Position numbers and translations under genes: made by a program. The notes below the pieces were generated by a model. It saw nothing but the letters and a program-made list of their open reading frames with translations. It was not told where the DNA came from and made no database searches. From assembly GCA_001466705.2 (NCBI GenBank), contig LATX02000046.1:1178001-1242000 (forward strand): DNA of 64,000 bases, in the 5' to 3' direction. This document shows, one piece after another, positions 1 through 11,541 of the stretch (its first letter is position 1; each line of letters starts with the position of its first letter). The stretch is from Moniliophthora roreri. Taxonomy: Eukaryota; Basidiomycota; Agaricomycetes; Agaricales; Marasmiaceae.

Positions 1-1033
1 CGAGATGCACTCTTGTGGGGTCCCGTGTCTTCGGGGTCCTCTAGGGCACCTCGTCTACGAGTCGAGCCAAATTGATCTCGAGTCGAATTGGCTTGACTCT
101 TGTCTAAATTTGGATAGTTCGACTCGCGAGTCAAGTTTACTCCCGAGCCGACTCGTATCCTGACTCTGAATGTCATATAGTACATCACATATATAACTAG
201 AGTATGCCATCTCAACTCACGTTGAGCCAAGATATGAGCGACGAGAGGGTTTTGGCCGTGTAACAGACGAAAACTAAAGAATCCTAAAAAGGCAATTGAA
301 GCGGCTCGGAGCGCGTAACTTGATTCGCGTTTAGCTCGAGTTGATTCTGTTGGTTTTGAATTGATTCAAATCGACTCGCCGCGTCATCTTGTCGCGTCCA
401 CGGAGCACCAAGTGCCAGGGGTCCAGTAGATTATTTTACCGTAGTCTGCACTCTGAATTATTGCTATCCTTTCTTCTTCACTCGTCCCAACTCTGCAAAC
501 TTGAAAATCCTTCCGACATGTCCATACCATCCCCTCTCTCTGTACGTGCGACATCCCATATCTCATATGCTCTGTTACTCCTACTAAATCTACTTTAGCT
601 TCAGAACATCCGGTGCAAATGCTTTGAAGAATTCAGTAGTCAAAAGCCCATTATTTTCTGGCAACAATAATTCTCTTCTCATTTTTGAGCACCCCACCGA
701 ATCTGTGTATACGCTCAGCCCTCAGAACTATCTGCTCCCGCCTACACCGTTACCTAGACGCACACCCTATAGACTCTTCCCTAGCCACCGCATCGTCCGC
801 TATCCTTTTTGGTCAGCTTGTTTGGCTCCCGGTATTATCGTGATGGCCGTGATGGAACCGTACCTTCCACTCGGACTGGGACGGTTTCTAGTACATGATT
901 GAGGCAATGTTGTCCAGATCAAACAGGTGACAATTCACACATCCAACCCTCGAGCTAGCAAGGAGAAACGTGTTGTGCGCAAACCAGAGCTCGCTCCCGC
1001 CCAAATATTCAACCGCAATTCAACAGCTCGAAA
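1..1033. other. Intergenic region upstream of A1
   Basis: No convincing gene. Bases 1-400 are rich in GAGTCGA/GACTCGA words and include the perfect palindrome GACTCGCGAGTC at 121-132, which looks like a degraded low-complexity or satellite-like repeat. From about 700 onward it resembles the upstream regions of the other A genes, with the CAGGTGACA box at 924-940 and AAACGTGTTG near 967. If the array spacing holds, the divergent partner of A1 (a B gene) would start just beyond the left edge. Confidence 0.5.
924..940 (+). promoter_or_regulatory. A-type upstream box of A1
   Basis: CAGGTGACAATTCACAC lies 110 bp before the A1 start codon. The same word recurs at nearly the same distance before A5, A9, A11 and A13, so it is probably a transcription-factor site or core-promoter element of this gene family. 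Function is inferred from position and conservation only. Confidence 0.6.
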
Positions 1034-1646
1034 ATGCCAGCCTTACCAAATTCAAACGCCAATTGCAACTCCTTCTCAACTGGCGTGACAGAAGTCGCTT
1101 TCACCGATACAAGCTCATCTCTCGCTACACCTCTCCTTCTTCTCACACTTTTCAACATTCTTTATCTCCTTGGTCCACCGATCTTCAGCTGGCGCTTTCC
1201 CTGTCAATCGACTGACGAACTTGACACTTTTGTGTCCAAGCTCGAGGCTCTCATCCAGAACAACAGCTCTATGGTCAGAGACGTTCTAGGAGACAGCGAA
1301 GAGGAATTGACAGCTTCACTCGAGGTGTATGTTCCTACTTTTCTTTTTTCATTCGTACATTCCCGAACTGATAATCAGACTTTGGCTGTACGATATATCG
1401 ATAGACTCAGCAATAAAGCATACGAACTTGGGATTCTTGCATCTCGCGAACCGAGTCGAGCCAACCCTCTTGTTTGGGCAAAGTTTCAGTGGTCACTACT
1501 TAAAGATGTAGATGCGTGTTACCACTCTTTGAAATGGCTCAAGGGACAAGTCGAGGTATGTGTTTTTTTCTTGTCGCTTGACCCATTTGCATCTACTTAT
1601 GCTTACACTTACCCAGGCAAAGATACACGACGGACGGACAGACTAA
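1034..1646 (+). CDS. Array gene A1: small single-span membrane protein, A subfamily
   Basis: Exons 1034-1326, 1405-1555 and 1617-1646 give 157 aa. Residues 1-30 are a Ser/Thr/Asn-rich head. A hydrophobic span covers about 31-50 and runs into the family motif GPPIFSWRFPCQST. A helical segment rich in Glu/Asp/Leu follows to the end of exon 1. Exon 2 (151 nt) encodes the second conserved block, with SRANPLVWAKFQW then LLKDVDACY. The last exon encodes AKIHDGRTD. The Arg and Cys just after the span suggest a cytosolic C-terminus (inference). A1 is the leftmost array member, and its B partner would lie off the window. The start was chosen because all A genes begin MP followed by a small-residue-rich head. 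Function unknown. Confidence 0.82.
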
Positions 1647-2577
1647 GATCTTCTCATCACATTATACAACCCTGTCGCGTCCTTTTTCTCCTTACCTATG
1701 TTCACATCCAGTTTATTCCCCCTTTCACTCTTTTTGTGGTCCAGGCACCTGCATTCAACAGCATTCTACCGTAATCGATATGTCACATCACCTCGCTGCT
1801 CCTCAAATACCTTTCTTATGCTCGCTATCGATTATCATGTTCTTTCATATGCTGGATTTATGACTCGCAATGAAACAGAATGAAGATCTTGGTTGTAAAG
1901 GTTTTCTTTTTTTGCTGGAAATGAACGCGCGCCGAAGCCAAGTTGAACGGGATAAATCGAGGCAACAGCATTCAACGCGCGAAGCGCCGTTCAACAGCAT
2001 CAAAGTACTAGTGTCATCATTGAGAACCACACTCATTAATATACTGATGTATATCTCGGGTTTCGTGCTTGTATCACTTGAATGGAAAATGTGCATGTGC
2101 AATTGGGCCGACCGGTGATCTTTGGCGCGTAATCCCCATTGACGTCCATATTCTCGAGTCGAACACTGACGTCAATAAGAAAGTCTCCAAAGCGTATGGA
2201 ACCGATATTCGGGACACCAGCCGTGTGAGCTTTGACCGGGATACTGTGAAGTCCTTCCGTATAGGTTCCATTGGGTATAAATACAACGCGACATGCTGAA
2301 GCGAGCACAATATCAAAAAAGAACGGGCTCATCATAGACAGGAAAGCATTATAGTAGCATGAAGAATGAGAACAGATGACATGAGTAACAAGGGCCAGAA
2401 AGCGGGATATCAATATGGAAGCGGAGGACGTCGATGTGGGGTACTCTTCCAAAGACAAAGGTAGCCTCGCGACGAATCAATCCGACTGGGGCATGGTTGC
2501 TTGTCGCAGCACAGCGTCTAGCTGATTCTCTGAGCGGTCATTAGTCAAGCTCTTTCAACGAAAAAGGCACGTCAAGC
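1647..2577. other. Tail-to-tail spacer A1/B2
   Basis: No gene. It carries the A-type 3' element TTCAACAGCATT at 1754-1765 and a second copy near 1990. From about 1980 it is closely related to 10010-10560 (the spacer between A5 and B6), including the shared stretch around GCAATTGGGCCGACCGGTGA. This marks a segmental duplication. The open frames here are shadows created by that conserved non-coding stretch. Confidence 0.6.
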
Positions 2578-3231
2578 TCACCCAGCTTCAACCGCAGATG
2601 TACCGGCACACTGTTCGCCCTCCAAGTTTCCTTCACCTACACATTGGGGTTTGGCCTACAAAAACCGTTCAATATACGAGACACAGCAAAAGTATGAACG
2701 TGAACACGAACCTGAGCCTCGCACTCCAACTTTTTCAATGCAACATAACACACATCCACCTCCTTCAACATATCCCACTTGAACGCGATCCAGGCGAACA
2801 AGCTCGAGCGAGGTGGTTCAATACGCGCTTTGAGAGCAGTAATACGATCGTTTATTCTAAATTTTTATGCGTCAGTCAGCCAGGAGAAGGATGAAATAGA
2901 CGGTAAGGAAAACTCACTCCCACAGCCTTTCCTTCAAATTCAATCCATGTTTTCCTCCAACCTTTTGAATTGAGCGTTCTACGGACAGAGTGAGGCGACG
3001 GAGTCCTTGAGCGGATTGAACTGGGTACCGCCAGTTGTAGATGTGGGGTATGATGATGTATAAGATGGTTAGGACGAGTAGAGTGTCGATGAGAGGACGA
3101 GGAAGGCTGGAATTAGACAGGGTGCTTTCCAGGACGGCGGTAGATGGACAGGATGAGAATAAGATGTTTTCCGAGACAGAGGAGGTCGGAGCGACTTTTG
3201 CAGTCGAGATGGAGGTCTTGATAGGTGCCAT
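2578..3231 (-). CDS. Array gene B2: small single-span membrane protein, B subfamily
   Basis: Exons 3231-2918, 2856-2712 and 2655-2578 give 178 aa. The N-terminal 45 residues are Ser/Thr/Pro-rich. A span at about 47-62 ends in the B motif IPHIYNWRYPVQSA, with Val where A proteins have Cys. Exon 2 is 145 nt and encodes IEPPRSSLFAWIAFKW and KEVDVCYVALKKLE. Exon 3 encodes a Gly/Glu-rich tail ending GTSAVEAG. B6 is its closest relative, differing mainly by scattered substitutions. An upstream reading frame joins it, but a conserved 5'-UTR intron (GTGAGC near 3303 to CAG near 3243) places the true start at the MAP methionine shared by most B genes. Function unknown. Confidence 0.82.
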
Positions 3232-4764
3232 TGCAATATAGTCTGTATGAAATTGGTGAGCAATTTTGACCAAAGTTTGACATCGCGAATTGAACTGAGC
3301 TCACCCAAAGCGACGTGCAAGGAGCTAGGAGACGGATGGGTGTAGTAATAGGGATTTTTGAAGGCTAGTTTGCCAATCCGGAGATTCCTAGTGCTAGCGT
3401 TGGCACAGACCGCCTCTACACCTTCGACATCGCCGGATTAGTAACGCCGACGCCGCCATTGCCTTCCTTTTACAGTCCCAGCGCCGCGTCCTCGTGGCCG
3501 TCAAATGCGACCAATCCCAGCAATTCATGGTCCCCAACCAACCCTCTTCAGTGATAGGTTGTTCTCCGAGTGAAAATTCCATGCCCTAGCCTATATCAAT
3601 ATTCACTCCAAAGGTGTCTGTTTTCCGCTTCTTGACCGCACCCTTTACTTCTCGGAGTCGAGGGATATTCCATGGGGTAGAATAGATAAAAAGAAAGATA
3701 GGTTCGACATAGAGACGGTGTCGGGAAGGAAGGGGAAGGGGAAAGGATCCCAGGTGCGCAACGGAGGTCATGGCTGCGGTTGTGGTTGCGATCGTGGTTG
3801 TGGTTGCAAGAGTTGCATCTAAAACGCCTGCTCTGAGATAGAAGATGGGTAGCTGGCAGATGAGGTCAAGAGGAAAGGGGAGTTGAATAAAAGCGAGTCA
3901 TGAGAAACTGGGGGTGGCGAGAACATGGTCGGATGGGATCTGGAACCAGGTCTTCAGCCAATCACCTCTCTCAATCATGCGTTACGTACCCTTTACGATG
4001 CAGTGCCAGCAAGTGCTCGATGCTGGGCCCTAACATGACAGCTGGCTGGGTGTCTTGGTTCTACAATTTTATAGACAAGGATTCCAAGGTCAAGCTTTAA
4101 CAATTGAGGACAGGATGAGGAACCAGCTGTTGTGGTCAGGTCGTGGTATGATTGGTTGCCAAACGAATATATGGCGAGACCCGGACGAGATCATGGGTCT
4201 GTGCAGTCTTGAGCCAATCACCTTTCATGTCACGTACTATGCGGTTATATGTTACGTACTCTGTGGCGATTCGATGATTGGCTGTAATTGGCTCTTTTAA
4301 AAACGACCACATCCTTCCCTTACCACCCCCTTTCGCGCACTGTCAGTAATCCTCTGCATATTGGCCTGCCTCTCCGTCTCTATTTTCACTACCAACGAAA
4401 CCCTCGACTTTCATTCCCCGATGACCAATGCCATTCTTTTCCTTGTCCGACTCGTCTGTCAAGCCTGTACCCGTGTAACGACGTCCTCCCTCCGAACGAC
4501 CCTTTTCATTGATACCCAATGCTCCAACGCACTTTCAGCAAGCGTACCAGGCTGTCGCACCGTCTCAATACCATATTTGGTCAATGTTTGGTTCACATCA
4601 CGAGCAACGTTCCCAGACCGACTGGGTCAATGACGGTAATCATGTGATCAACTTTTACAGCAAACGCTAGTGCAGTCGCAACAGCTGAACCTGGCCAGAC
4701 CGAAAAACGTGTTATCATCTCCAGAAGTCAATTTACAAACTGACAGAGTCAAATAGCGTCGGAA
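3232..4764. promoter_or_regulatory. Head-to-head intergenic region B2/A3
   Basis: No gene; shared upstream region of the divergent pair. On the B2 side it holds CGGATTAGTAACGCC (3434-3448), a degenerate copy of the palindrome seen at B6, and CCTTCCTTTTACAG (3462-3475), which reads as a TATA-like TAAAAGG on the minus strand. On the A3 side are CAATGTTTGGTTCAC near 4580 and AAACGTGTTATC near 4706, both repeated before A7. Confidence 0.55.
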
Positions 4765-5368
4765 ATGCCACCATTACCCGCTTCCAACTCCAACACCGCC
4801 AATACCGACCCCGACCCACTCTGTGAAGCAATTCTCACCTCTTCGACTTTGGTTCTCCCAGCACCTCTCCTTCTAATCCTCAGTACCCTCCACGTCCTCT
4901 ACACTTTTGGTCCATCTATTTTACGTTGGCGATTCCCTTGTCAGACAACCGCAGATCTGGACCGACTTCTCGCGGATCTCAGAAAGCTTATCGAGAAGAA
5001 TAGCTGCCTCGAACAATACCTTATTACCCTGCATCAAGCGGAGACGTTCAAATCTGCCTTGAGACTGTACGTTGTCTCATTCGTTCATTTAACCAAGCGA
5101 CTAAATGGTTCTTCCGCAGTCTACGCAATCAGGTGTCCGAAATTCGCATTCGACCTGAACCTCCTCGAACGAACCCTCTCGTGTGGATGATGTTCTGGTG
5201 GAGAGTATTAAGAGATGTAGACAGACGCTATGGAGACTTTAGAAAGCTAGAACTGGATGTTCAGGTGTGTATTCGCTTGCTTATCTCTGGTCGAGTGTAG
5301 CTCACTAGCGCACGATGTAGGCGACAATTCATGCTGCGCAAAAGGCCGAATCTGACGCGGACATGTAG
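4765..5368 (+). CDS. Array gene A3: small single-span membrane protein, A subfamily
   Basis: Exons 4765-5066, 5120-5264 and 5321-5368 give 164 aa. The head is short and Asn/Thr/Asp/Pro-rich. A span at about 31-48 leads into GPSILRWRFPCQTT, and a charged helix (DLDRLLADLRKLIEKN) completes exon 1. Exon 2 is 145 nt and encodes RPEPPRTNPLVWMMFWW and LRDVDRRYGDF. Its Arg replaces the Cys found before Tyr in most paralogs. The tail ATIHAAQKAESDADM is longer than in A11/A13. A7 is nearly identical apart from scattered substitutions, so the two are recent duplicates. The pair diverges from B2 across a 1.5 kb intergenic region. Function unknown. Confidence 0.83.
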
Positions 5369-6640
5369 TTGATGTTCATATCGTGTGGGTTTTCGTCTGA
5401 CAGCGAGGGACTACCTCGTCCATCCTCCTTGCCTTGTCTATACGCACACGTCGAAGCGTCGTTCAACAGCATTACCTGGTTCATTTCATACGCACTCGTC
5501 ACTGGGACTATACATACACATCTTGCATATCTCTCCTCATCTGCATCTTCCACCGTGTTTTCGTTGTTTTCGTGCTTTCCCATTGCTATCTTGTACTCAT
5601 TGCGCTTGTTAAATGTAAACAGAAGAAAAGGTGTAATTATTCTGACGACGCGCGCTAAAAACGCGACTCGATCGTCGATTGTATATCAGACGTGAAATCC
5701 AATGACGTAAGTACCGTATAGCCTTCATTCCGTGATAAGTCGGAGCCTGCGGCGACTTATCAGAGGATGAGGTATACACGCGGCAGATGGAAGCGCCCAG
5801 CGTCTCTTCTCCTGCTTCCATCTGCCACGGTTCATTCAGCGTAGCTCACGTATTCTGTATTCCTCTTCGTATTCACCCACCCACCACATCCCCGATTATA
5901 TTCAGTGTTCAGGTACATGGGGTGTTCTTTCACTCGTCCCTCGTTTCACCTGAATACTCAGGTTTGGCTTGGAAACTCGGTGTCTCTGCTGTTTGGGCCC
6001 ACCCAGCCAGCCTCCGGCACACCATATATATCACATATTAGACTGTCCTCACTAATCGGGACAGTCTCATTATACTTTTGGTACACTACTTATACATAGT
6101 GTACCTTGATATCATTCCATCGTTAGCGGTATACCTCATTCGCCGCGCTGGGGCCATTCGGGGCCATTCACATCTAGTCCTTGCAGACATATATAGGATA
6201 ACCCAGGGTGCTCCAACGGCTGATTTGGGTACTGACACCGGGGTCGGGACCTAGGTAAGAACAAGTGACATTGCGCCGGGTTGGATTAAGTTCAATGGTT
6301 GATGTAACAGAGGTTTGAGTCGAAGACGGCAACAGCTGCGATTTTACCGTTCTAGATAATAGACATTCAGAGTCAATAACGTGAAAGCATTATAGACAAG
6401 AGAGCAAGTTAACAGAGTACAGAACTAAATAATACGAGTGCATGACAGCGATAATAATCCAAAAACCCCAAAAAGCGAAGATCATGCAGTCCCAGAGAGC
6501 GTGGTATGTGACAACAAAAGACTGAATAAATCAATCAGAGCTTGCTGTTCCTAGAAACAATATGGTTTGAACTAGATGAGATAAAAAAAAGACTTTAGCT
6601 CAACTTTGCCATGATTTGCATGATGTATTCATTCCGATAC
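5369..6640. other. Tail-to-tail spacer A3/B4 with two hairpins
   Basis: No gene. The 3' element TTCAACAGCATT is at 5462-5473. The stretch near 5645-5680 (GACGCGCGCTAAAAACGCG) also occurs downstream of A7 at about 15372. Two perfect 9-bp inverted repeats lie close together at 6040-6067 and 6080-6105. The rest shows nothing recognisable. Confidence 0.5.
6040..6105. repeat. Two adjacent short inverted repeats
   Basis: AGACTGTCC (6040-6048) pairs with GGACAGTCT (6059-6067), and GGTACACTA (6080-6088) pairs with TAGTGTACC (6097-6105). Both are perfect 9-bp arms with loops of 8-10 nt. They sit between two converging genes and could be 3'-end structures or remnants of a small transposon. The role is unknown. 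Confidence 0.55.
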
Positions 6641-7347
6641 TTACTCGTTCTCAACTGCAGATGTACGAATGCGCCTTCCGATCTCCGAATAGTATGATTG
6701 CTCTTGCACATGTCCAAGTTTAGCCTATACCAAGGAAAGTCAGCCAAGCATTCTTTTACTGAGAGATCTACAGAACAGGACAAACCTGTACTTCGGCCTG
6801 CAATGCCTTTAACGCAGTGTGACACTCATCAACATCCCTCACCATCTTCCACTTGAATGTGACCCAAGTAATGAGACTCGATCGAGATGGTTCGGTACGT
6901 GCCTCAAGAGCAACAACATCGGTGTGTAATCTGTTTTTTCATGTCATTCAACCTAAGAGCAATGATAAACCATGCAAAGAATACTCACGTCCTTAGTCGT
7001 TCCTTCAATTTCAAGATATTCTTCCTCGCGATGACGCCAACTGCCCTGCGACTTGCTTGGATCGACTGTTCGGTAGATAAAGCCGAGTTGCGGAGCATCT
7101 GGGAGGATCGGACAGGGTACCGCCAGTCAAAGATGCGCGGAATGGAAGCGTATAGGGCGATTAGGACTAGGAACGTGATAACAAATGGTTGGGGAAGGGA
7201 AGAAGTGGTGGTGGTGAGCATGCTCTCGAGGATAGCGGTGGACGATAAGATGGTTTCGAGAACGGCAGTGGTCGGGGAGGCTACTGGGCCGGCCAGGATA
7301 GCACTGGATGGGGTAGCAGATATGAAGGTGGTCGGGACAGGTGCCAT
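6641..7347 (-). CDS. Array gene B4: small single-span membrane protein, B subfamily
   Basis: Exons 7347-6989, 6930-6786 and 6724-6641 give 195 aa, the longest array protein. The extra length lies in a Ser/Thr/Pro/Ala-rich head of about 52 residues containing two similar stretches (AVLETILSS and AILESMLTT), suggesting an internal duplication. The span is at about 54-69, followed by IPRIFDWRYPVRSS. The exon 1 tail is Arg/Lys-rich and ends LKERLRT. Exon 2 encodes TEPSRSSLITWVTFKW and VRDVDECHTAL, with His replacing the usual Tyr. The exon 3 tail is hydrophilic and ends RTSAVENE. It is the most divergent B member and has no close twin in the window. Function unknown. Confidence 0.8.
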
Positions 7348-8802
7348 TGGGGGGATGGATGTTGACCAAGTTTCTGGAGAAATCGGTTTGGTAAGTGAAT
7401 GATACCCTTCGTAAACAGAACAAGACCTACCGAGATATGATTTTGAGGTAAGAAGAGATTCTTCAATGTCGGAATGAGGGCTACTGGCGTTGCGGCGAAC
7501 TGTGCTGCTAACAGCTCTGCACCCCATAGCTCACATGATGAGAAATCCCGACCACCGACACCTTCCTTTTATGATGCCGCCGCCGACGGGTCCTTACTGT
7601 GACGACGAGATGTATGGACAGCCATATTCTAGTGCTGCACTCCCCTTCCCGCCTCCAAGCTCTTCCCATACTTCAGACTGTCGACTTCGGCGGGGCCCGA
7701 CGACACAAACCAATGTCGATTGTTCCCAACGTACCCAAGAGCTGGAGCACGACCAATCGAACATCGATCCGCTAGTCATTCAGTCTCATATTCGCTAGTC
7801 GTCTTATTTCGCTTCCAGAGACTTGAGTGATACATGGTGAGTGGTGCAGCAAGCCAAAGAGTACACAGAGAAAACCACGACGGTACCCTGCTTCATGATT
7901 TGCTCTCTAGAAAACAAAAATAAGGTTGGGTACAATTAATTTCGAGTAAAGGAGGACTCGTACCTCTGAAAAGACAGAAAATGCTCAGGCAGAAAGAGGT
8001 ACAGCAGGAAGTCTGGATGGAGGCATGGGTGACTTTCGTTTGTACTTACTGTAGAGTCCAGCTGACAGCATGCAATCATCAATGACAGTTCACCGAGGCC
8101 GATCAAACTCTACTCAATTCTATCATCAGGATTCCCTGATCGCACACTTCCAAATCCGTTCACCGAGGCAACGAGCCCGATCAAAATCACATAACCTGTC
8201 AGAAAACGAGATTAGCGTTAAAAAGCTTTCTCACCCCCCGTTTTCTGTCTTCAACCTCACCTTGTACCATAGGTACCCTCGCTGCTATCTCTTCGTGTAA
8301 TCTTGGTTTACTCTTTTCACAGCTCGCTCGCCTTCTACGCAGTAGTATGAAGACCTTAGGCGTCGTCGTCGTCAAGTAAAGCCTTGGTAAAGTCTCCAAA
8401 TCATGAAGACTTTTCAACTCTCCAGATACTCCTTGGGTTCTCAGAACAACTTTTACGCCGTTATCACATATACAAGCCCGCGAGGAACCTGAAACGACAT
8501 GCCTCGATTCACCCACCACCTACATGCACACTTGGCTGTCGGCCGCTGTATCATCTCCAAACTATCCAATCACCCCAATGCCGCTTTTGTCACTTGACTC
8601 ATTTGTCCTTGGGCGTCTTTCCTACTAAACCGACTGGCCTGGAGTCTGGATGCGAACCATTGCGAGTGTCATGTCATGTCTACATCAAAAGCAGGTGACA
8701 ATTCACACGAAGAAACTAGCTTTTCAGGCGAGAAAACCTGTTGCAAGTGCAAGCTGGTCGTCCCAGTGTTCCGGCTGGATACCTTTGAAAAGTCCCTTGG
8801 AA
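7348..8802. promoter_or_regulatory. Head-to-head intergenic region B4/A5
   Basis: No gene. The B4 side has only a half-site (AATCCCGAC at 7543-7551) and CCTTCCTTTTATGATG (7561-7576), a TATA-like element on the minus strand. The A5 side has the CAGGTGACAATTCACACG box at 8692-8709, 111 bp before the start codon, and a weaker AAACCTGTTGCA near 8734. A frame open from 8650 into A5 is upstream of the family start and is not used here. Confidence 0.5.
8692..8709 (+). promoter_or_regulatory. A-type upstream box of A5
   Basis: CAGGTGACAATTCACACG, identical to the A1 copy over 17 bases and at the same distance (111 bp) from the start codon. Inferred cis element. Confidence 0.6.
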
Positions 8803-9427
8803 ATGCCAGTCCTATCACCTACCTCTAACTCTATCGCCGTTCAATCCGGTGTGGCAGAAGCTACCCTGACCAGTGCAACTTCGACACTCCCAACGCCTCT
8901 CCTTCTTATCCTCGGTGCTCTCAGCTTTCTATACCTCTTCGGCCCACCCATTCTTCGCTGGCGCTTCCCTTGTCAGACTGCCGAAGAACTCAACCGGCTC
9001 ATCAATAATCTCCAGATACTTATCGACTCCAACTCCCGTTTAGAGCAAGATGTCATTGAGCTGTGCAGGGCGGAGGAGTTCAAGTCTACATTAGACAAGT
9101 GCGTTCTCTCTCATTTTCTGCCTCGTGAATCAAATGGAACTGACGGACATCATAGGCTCAGTGCTCAGGTCTATACGATTCAGCTAAGGTGGGAACCTCG
9201 TCGAACCAACCCTTTTGTATGGGCGATGTTTTGGTGGAAGGTCATTAGAGACGTTGATGAATGTTATGAGATCTTTAGGGAATTGGACAACAAGGTTCAG
9301 GCAAGTTTATCTCATGTCTTTATCGTTTGAGTTGGTTAATGAATATCTGGAGCAGGCGATGATCTATGATGCACAGACAGCCGGGCCAGACGCGGACGAA
9401 TCGGAGCAGCTAGTGTTCATGTTCTGA
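8803..9427 (+). CDS. Array gene A5: small single-span membrane protein, A subfamily
   Basis: Exons 8803-9098, 9156-9300 and 9356-9427 give 170 aa. The head is Ser/Thr-rich. The span leads to GPPILRWRFPCQTA, followed by a leucine-rich helix (EELNRLINNLQILIDSN). Exon 2 (145 nt) encodes EPRRTNPFVWAMFWW and IRDVDECYEIF. Intron 2 appears to use a GC donor (CAG followed by GCAAGT at 9301). If it were retained, the protein would end a few codons later with QASLSHVFIV. The spliced tail (about 23 aa) is related to that of A3/A7 but ends in SEQLVFMF, extended past the point where theirs stop. Function unknown. Confidence 0.8.
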
Positions 9428-10554
9428 GACTCTTCTTCAGCAAGTTTCTTTCTACGTTTCACTTTGGCATACCTACTTGCCTTGGGTACTTACGCAGAAG
9501 CATATATCGTCGAAACGCCGTTCAACAGCATTACTTGTCCCATCAACGGAACCACACATGCTCGCTAGCATCGCTTTTATTGCTATTATTTTCCTGCTTT
9601 CTATTCTTGCTTTCGTGCTATTCGTATTTACTTTATACGCGTTACTTGGAATAAGGGTTTCCTGGAATCAACTTGTGCGTGCTCAAACACGAACACGCGG
9701 TTCTCACTGGTTCCCCGTCGATCCCACATAAAATCCGAGCGACGCACGTTGTCAATCTGATCACAAAAATCCATTACGCCAGCCCACATGGTCGTGAAAT
9801 GCCTCAAGAACACGTTAAAAAAAGGGCAGCAATTCAGAATGACACGGAGGTACTAGATGAGACGCGCATCGAGACAAAAAAAAAAAGAAAGGCCTATCGT
9901 CAAGTGATTACTAAATGCAAACAGTATCATCGCACAAAAATGTCAAACTGGTGCATCCGGTTACGTGAGGAATAAGAACCTCAACGGTTCGCTCGGGACT
10001 ATTCCCCGTACGGTTCACGGTCCAACAGCATCAACTACTAGTGTCATCACTGAGACTACACTCGTTAATACTATCGATTTTCTTTCGTTCTCAAGTATAT
10101 CTCGGTTTCGTCCTTGTAAGTATTGCTTGGATGGAAGATGTGCATGTGCAATTGGGCCGACCGGTGATCTTTGGCGTGTAATCCCTATTGACGTCCATAT
10201 TCTCGAGTCGAACACTGGAACAAGAAAGAATCCTTCCAAATAGGTTCCATTGACTATAAATACAGTGTGACATGCAAGAAAACACGACATAGCGGTAATG
10301 AATGCTGAAGCGAGAAGGATACCAGAAAAGAACAGAGTAGTATGTTCTAGACATCATAAAAGAACGAGACGGATAACATGGGTGAATAACAGAAAGCGGA
10401 GGATGTCGATGTACGTGGAGTACTCTTCCAAAGACAAAAGTAGTCTCGCGATGAATCAATCGGACTAGGTATGGTTGTTCGTCGCAGCACGGTGTCTAGC
10501 TGATCCTCTGAGCGGTCATTAGTCATGCACATTCAACGAAAAAGCACGTCAAGC
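9428..10554. other. Tail-to-tail spacer A5/B6
   Basis: No gene. The 3' element TTCAACAGCATT is at 9521-9532. From about 10010 to the B6 stop the sequence closely matches 1980-2577 next to B2. That shows the duplicated block containing B2/B6 extends past the coding region into the spacer. Confidence 0.55.
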
Positions 10555-11204
10555 TCACCCAGCTTCGACCGCAGATGTACCGGCACGTTGTTCGCCTTCC
10601 AAAGCTCCTTCACCTACTCGTTGGGGTTTGGCCTACAAAACCGTTTGATATACGAGACAGAGCAAAAGCATGAACGTGAACACAAACCTGGGCTTCAGAT
10701 TCCAGCTTTTTCAATGAAACATAACACACATCCACCTCCTTCAACATGTCCCATTTGAACGCGATCCAGGCGAACAAGTTTGACCGAGGTGGTTCAATAC
10801 GGGCTTTGAGGGCGGTGATACGATCGTTTGTTCTAATTTTTTGTGTCAGTCAGCCAGAGAAGGATAAAATAGGCGATAAAGAATGCTCACTTCCATAGCC
10901 TATCCTTCAAAAGTGATCCACGTTTTCCTCTAACCTTCTGGATTAAGGTTTCTACGGACAGGACTAGCCTACCGAGTTCTTCAGCGGATTGAGCGGGGTA
11001 TCGCCAGTTGAAGATGTGGGGTATGATGATGTATAAGACGGTTAGGATAAGTAGGGTGACGATGAGAGGACGAGGGAGGCTGGAGTTGGACAGGGTGCTT
11101 TCCAAGACAGCAGTAGACGGAGAGGACGATAATAAGATGTTTTCGGGGATGGCAGAGGTCGGAGCGACTTCTATAGTCGAGATGGAGGTCTTGATAGGTG
11201 TCAT
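10555..11204 (-). CDS. Array gene B6: small single-span membrane protein, B subfamily
   Basis: Exons 11204-10891, 10832-10688 and 10632-10555 give 178 aa, with exon lengths identical to B2 (314, 145 and 78 nt). It begins MTPIKT rather than MAP. The span is followed by IPHIFNWRYPAQSA, with Ala at the Cys position. Exon 2 encodes IEPPRSNLFAWIAFKW and KEVDVCYVSLKKLE. Exon 3 ends GTSAVEAG as in B2. A 5'-UTR intron (GTAAGC near 11279 to GCAG near 11215) parallels that of B2, so the longer in-frame extension beginning MAFKNP is rejected. Its divergent partner A7 is displaced to 3.3 kb by an inverted-repeat structure. Function unknown. Confidence 0.83.
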
Positions 11205-11541
11205 TGCAATAGTCTGCATAGGCGGCGAAGAATAGGATTGGTGAGCGAGTTGGACGTCGTGAATCAAGCTAAGCTTACCCAAAGCAACGTTCAAGGTAAT
11301 AGGAGACAGATAGGTGTAGGAATAGGGATTTTTGAAGGCCAATTTCGCGCTTTGGAAATTCTAGGGCCAGTATTGGCATAAAGCTGGATTCGCTACCAGT
11401 CGCGTTCGCCGTGTACGGCGTGAGTTTGTTTGTATCCGATGTGTTGTTGTTTGGTGGGTGAATAAAGTGAAAAGCCTAGCCATGTGGCGATGCGGATGGT
11501 CACGAGCCTAGCATAAACCGCCTCTACACTTCGCCATTCGC

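Noticed and set aside
2036..2458. 140-codon minus-strand frame in the A1/B2 spacer, with a similar frame at 10091-10459
   Set aside because: The similarity reflects duplication of the whole non-coding block; the two frames differ by shifts and lack conserved residues, so they are not a gene pair.
10887..11342. Longer N-terminus for B6 beginning MAFKNP (and the similar extensions of B2, B4, B8 and B12)
   Set aside because: Conserved donor/acceptor signals upstream of the common MAP/MTP methionine indicate a 5'-UTR intron, and the extensions are not conserved in protein sequence.
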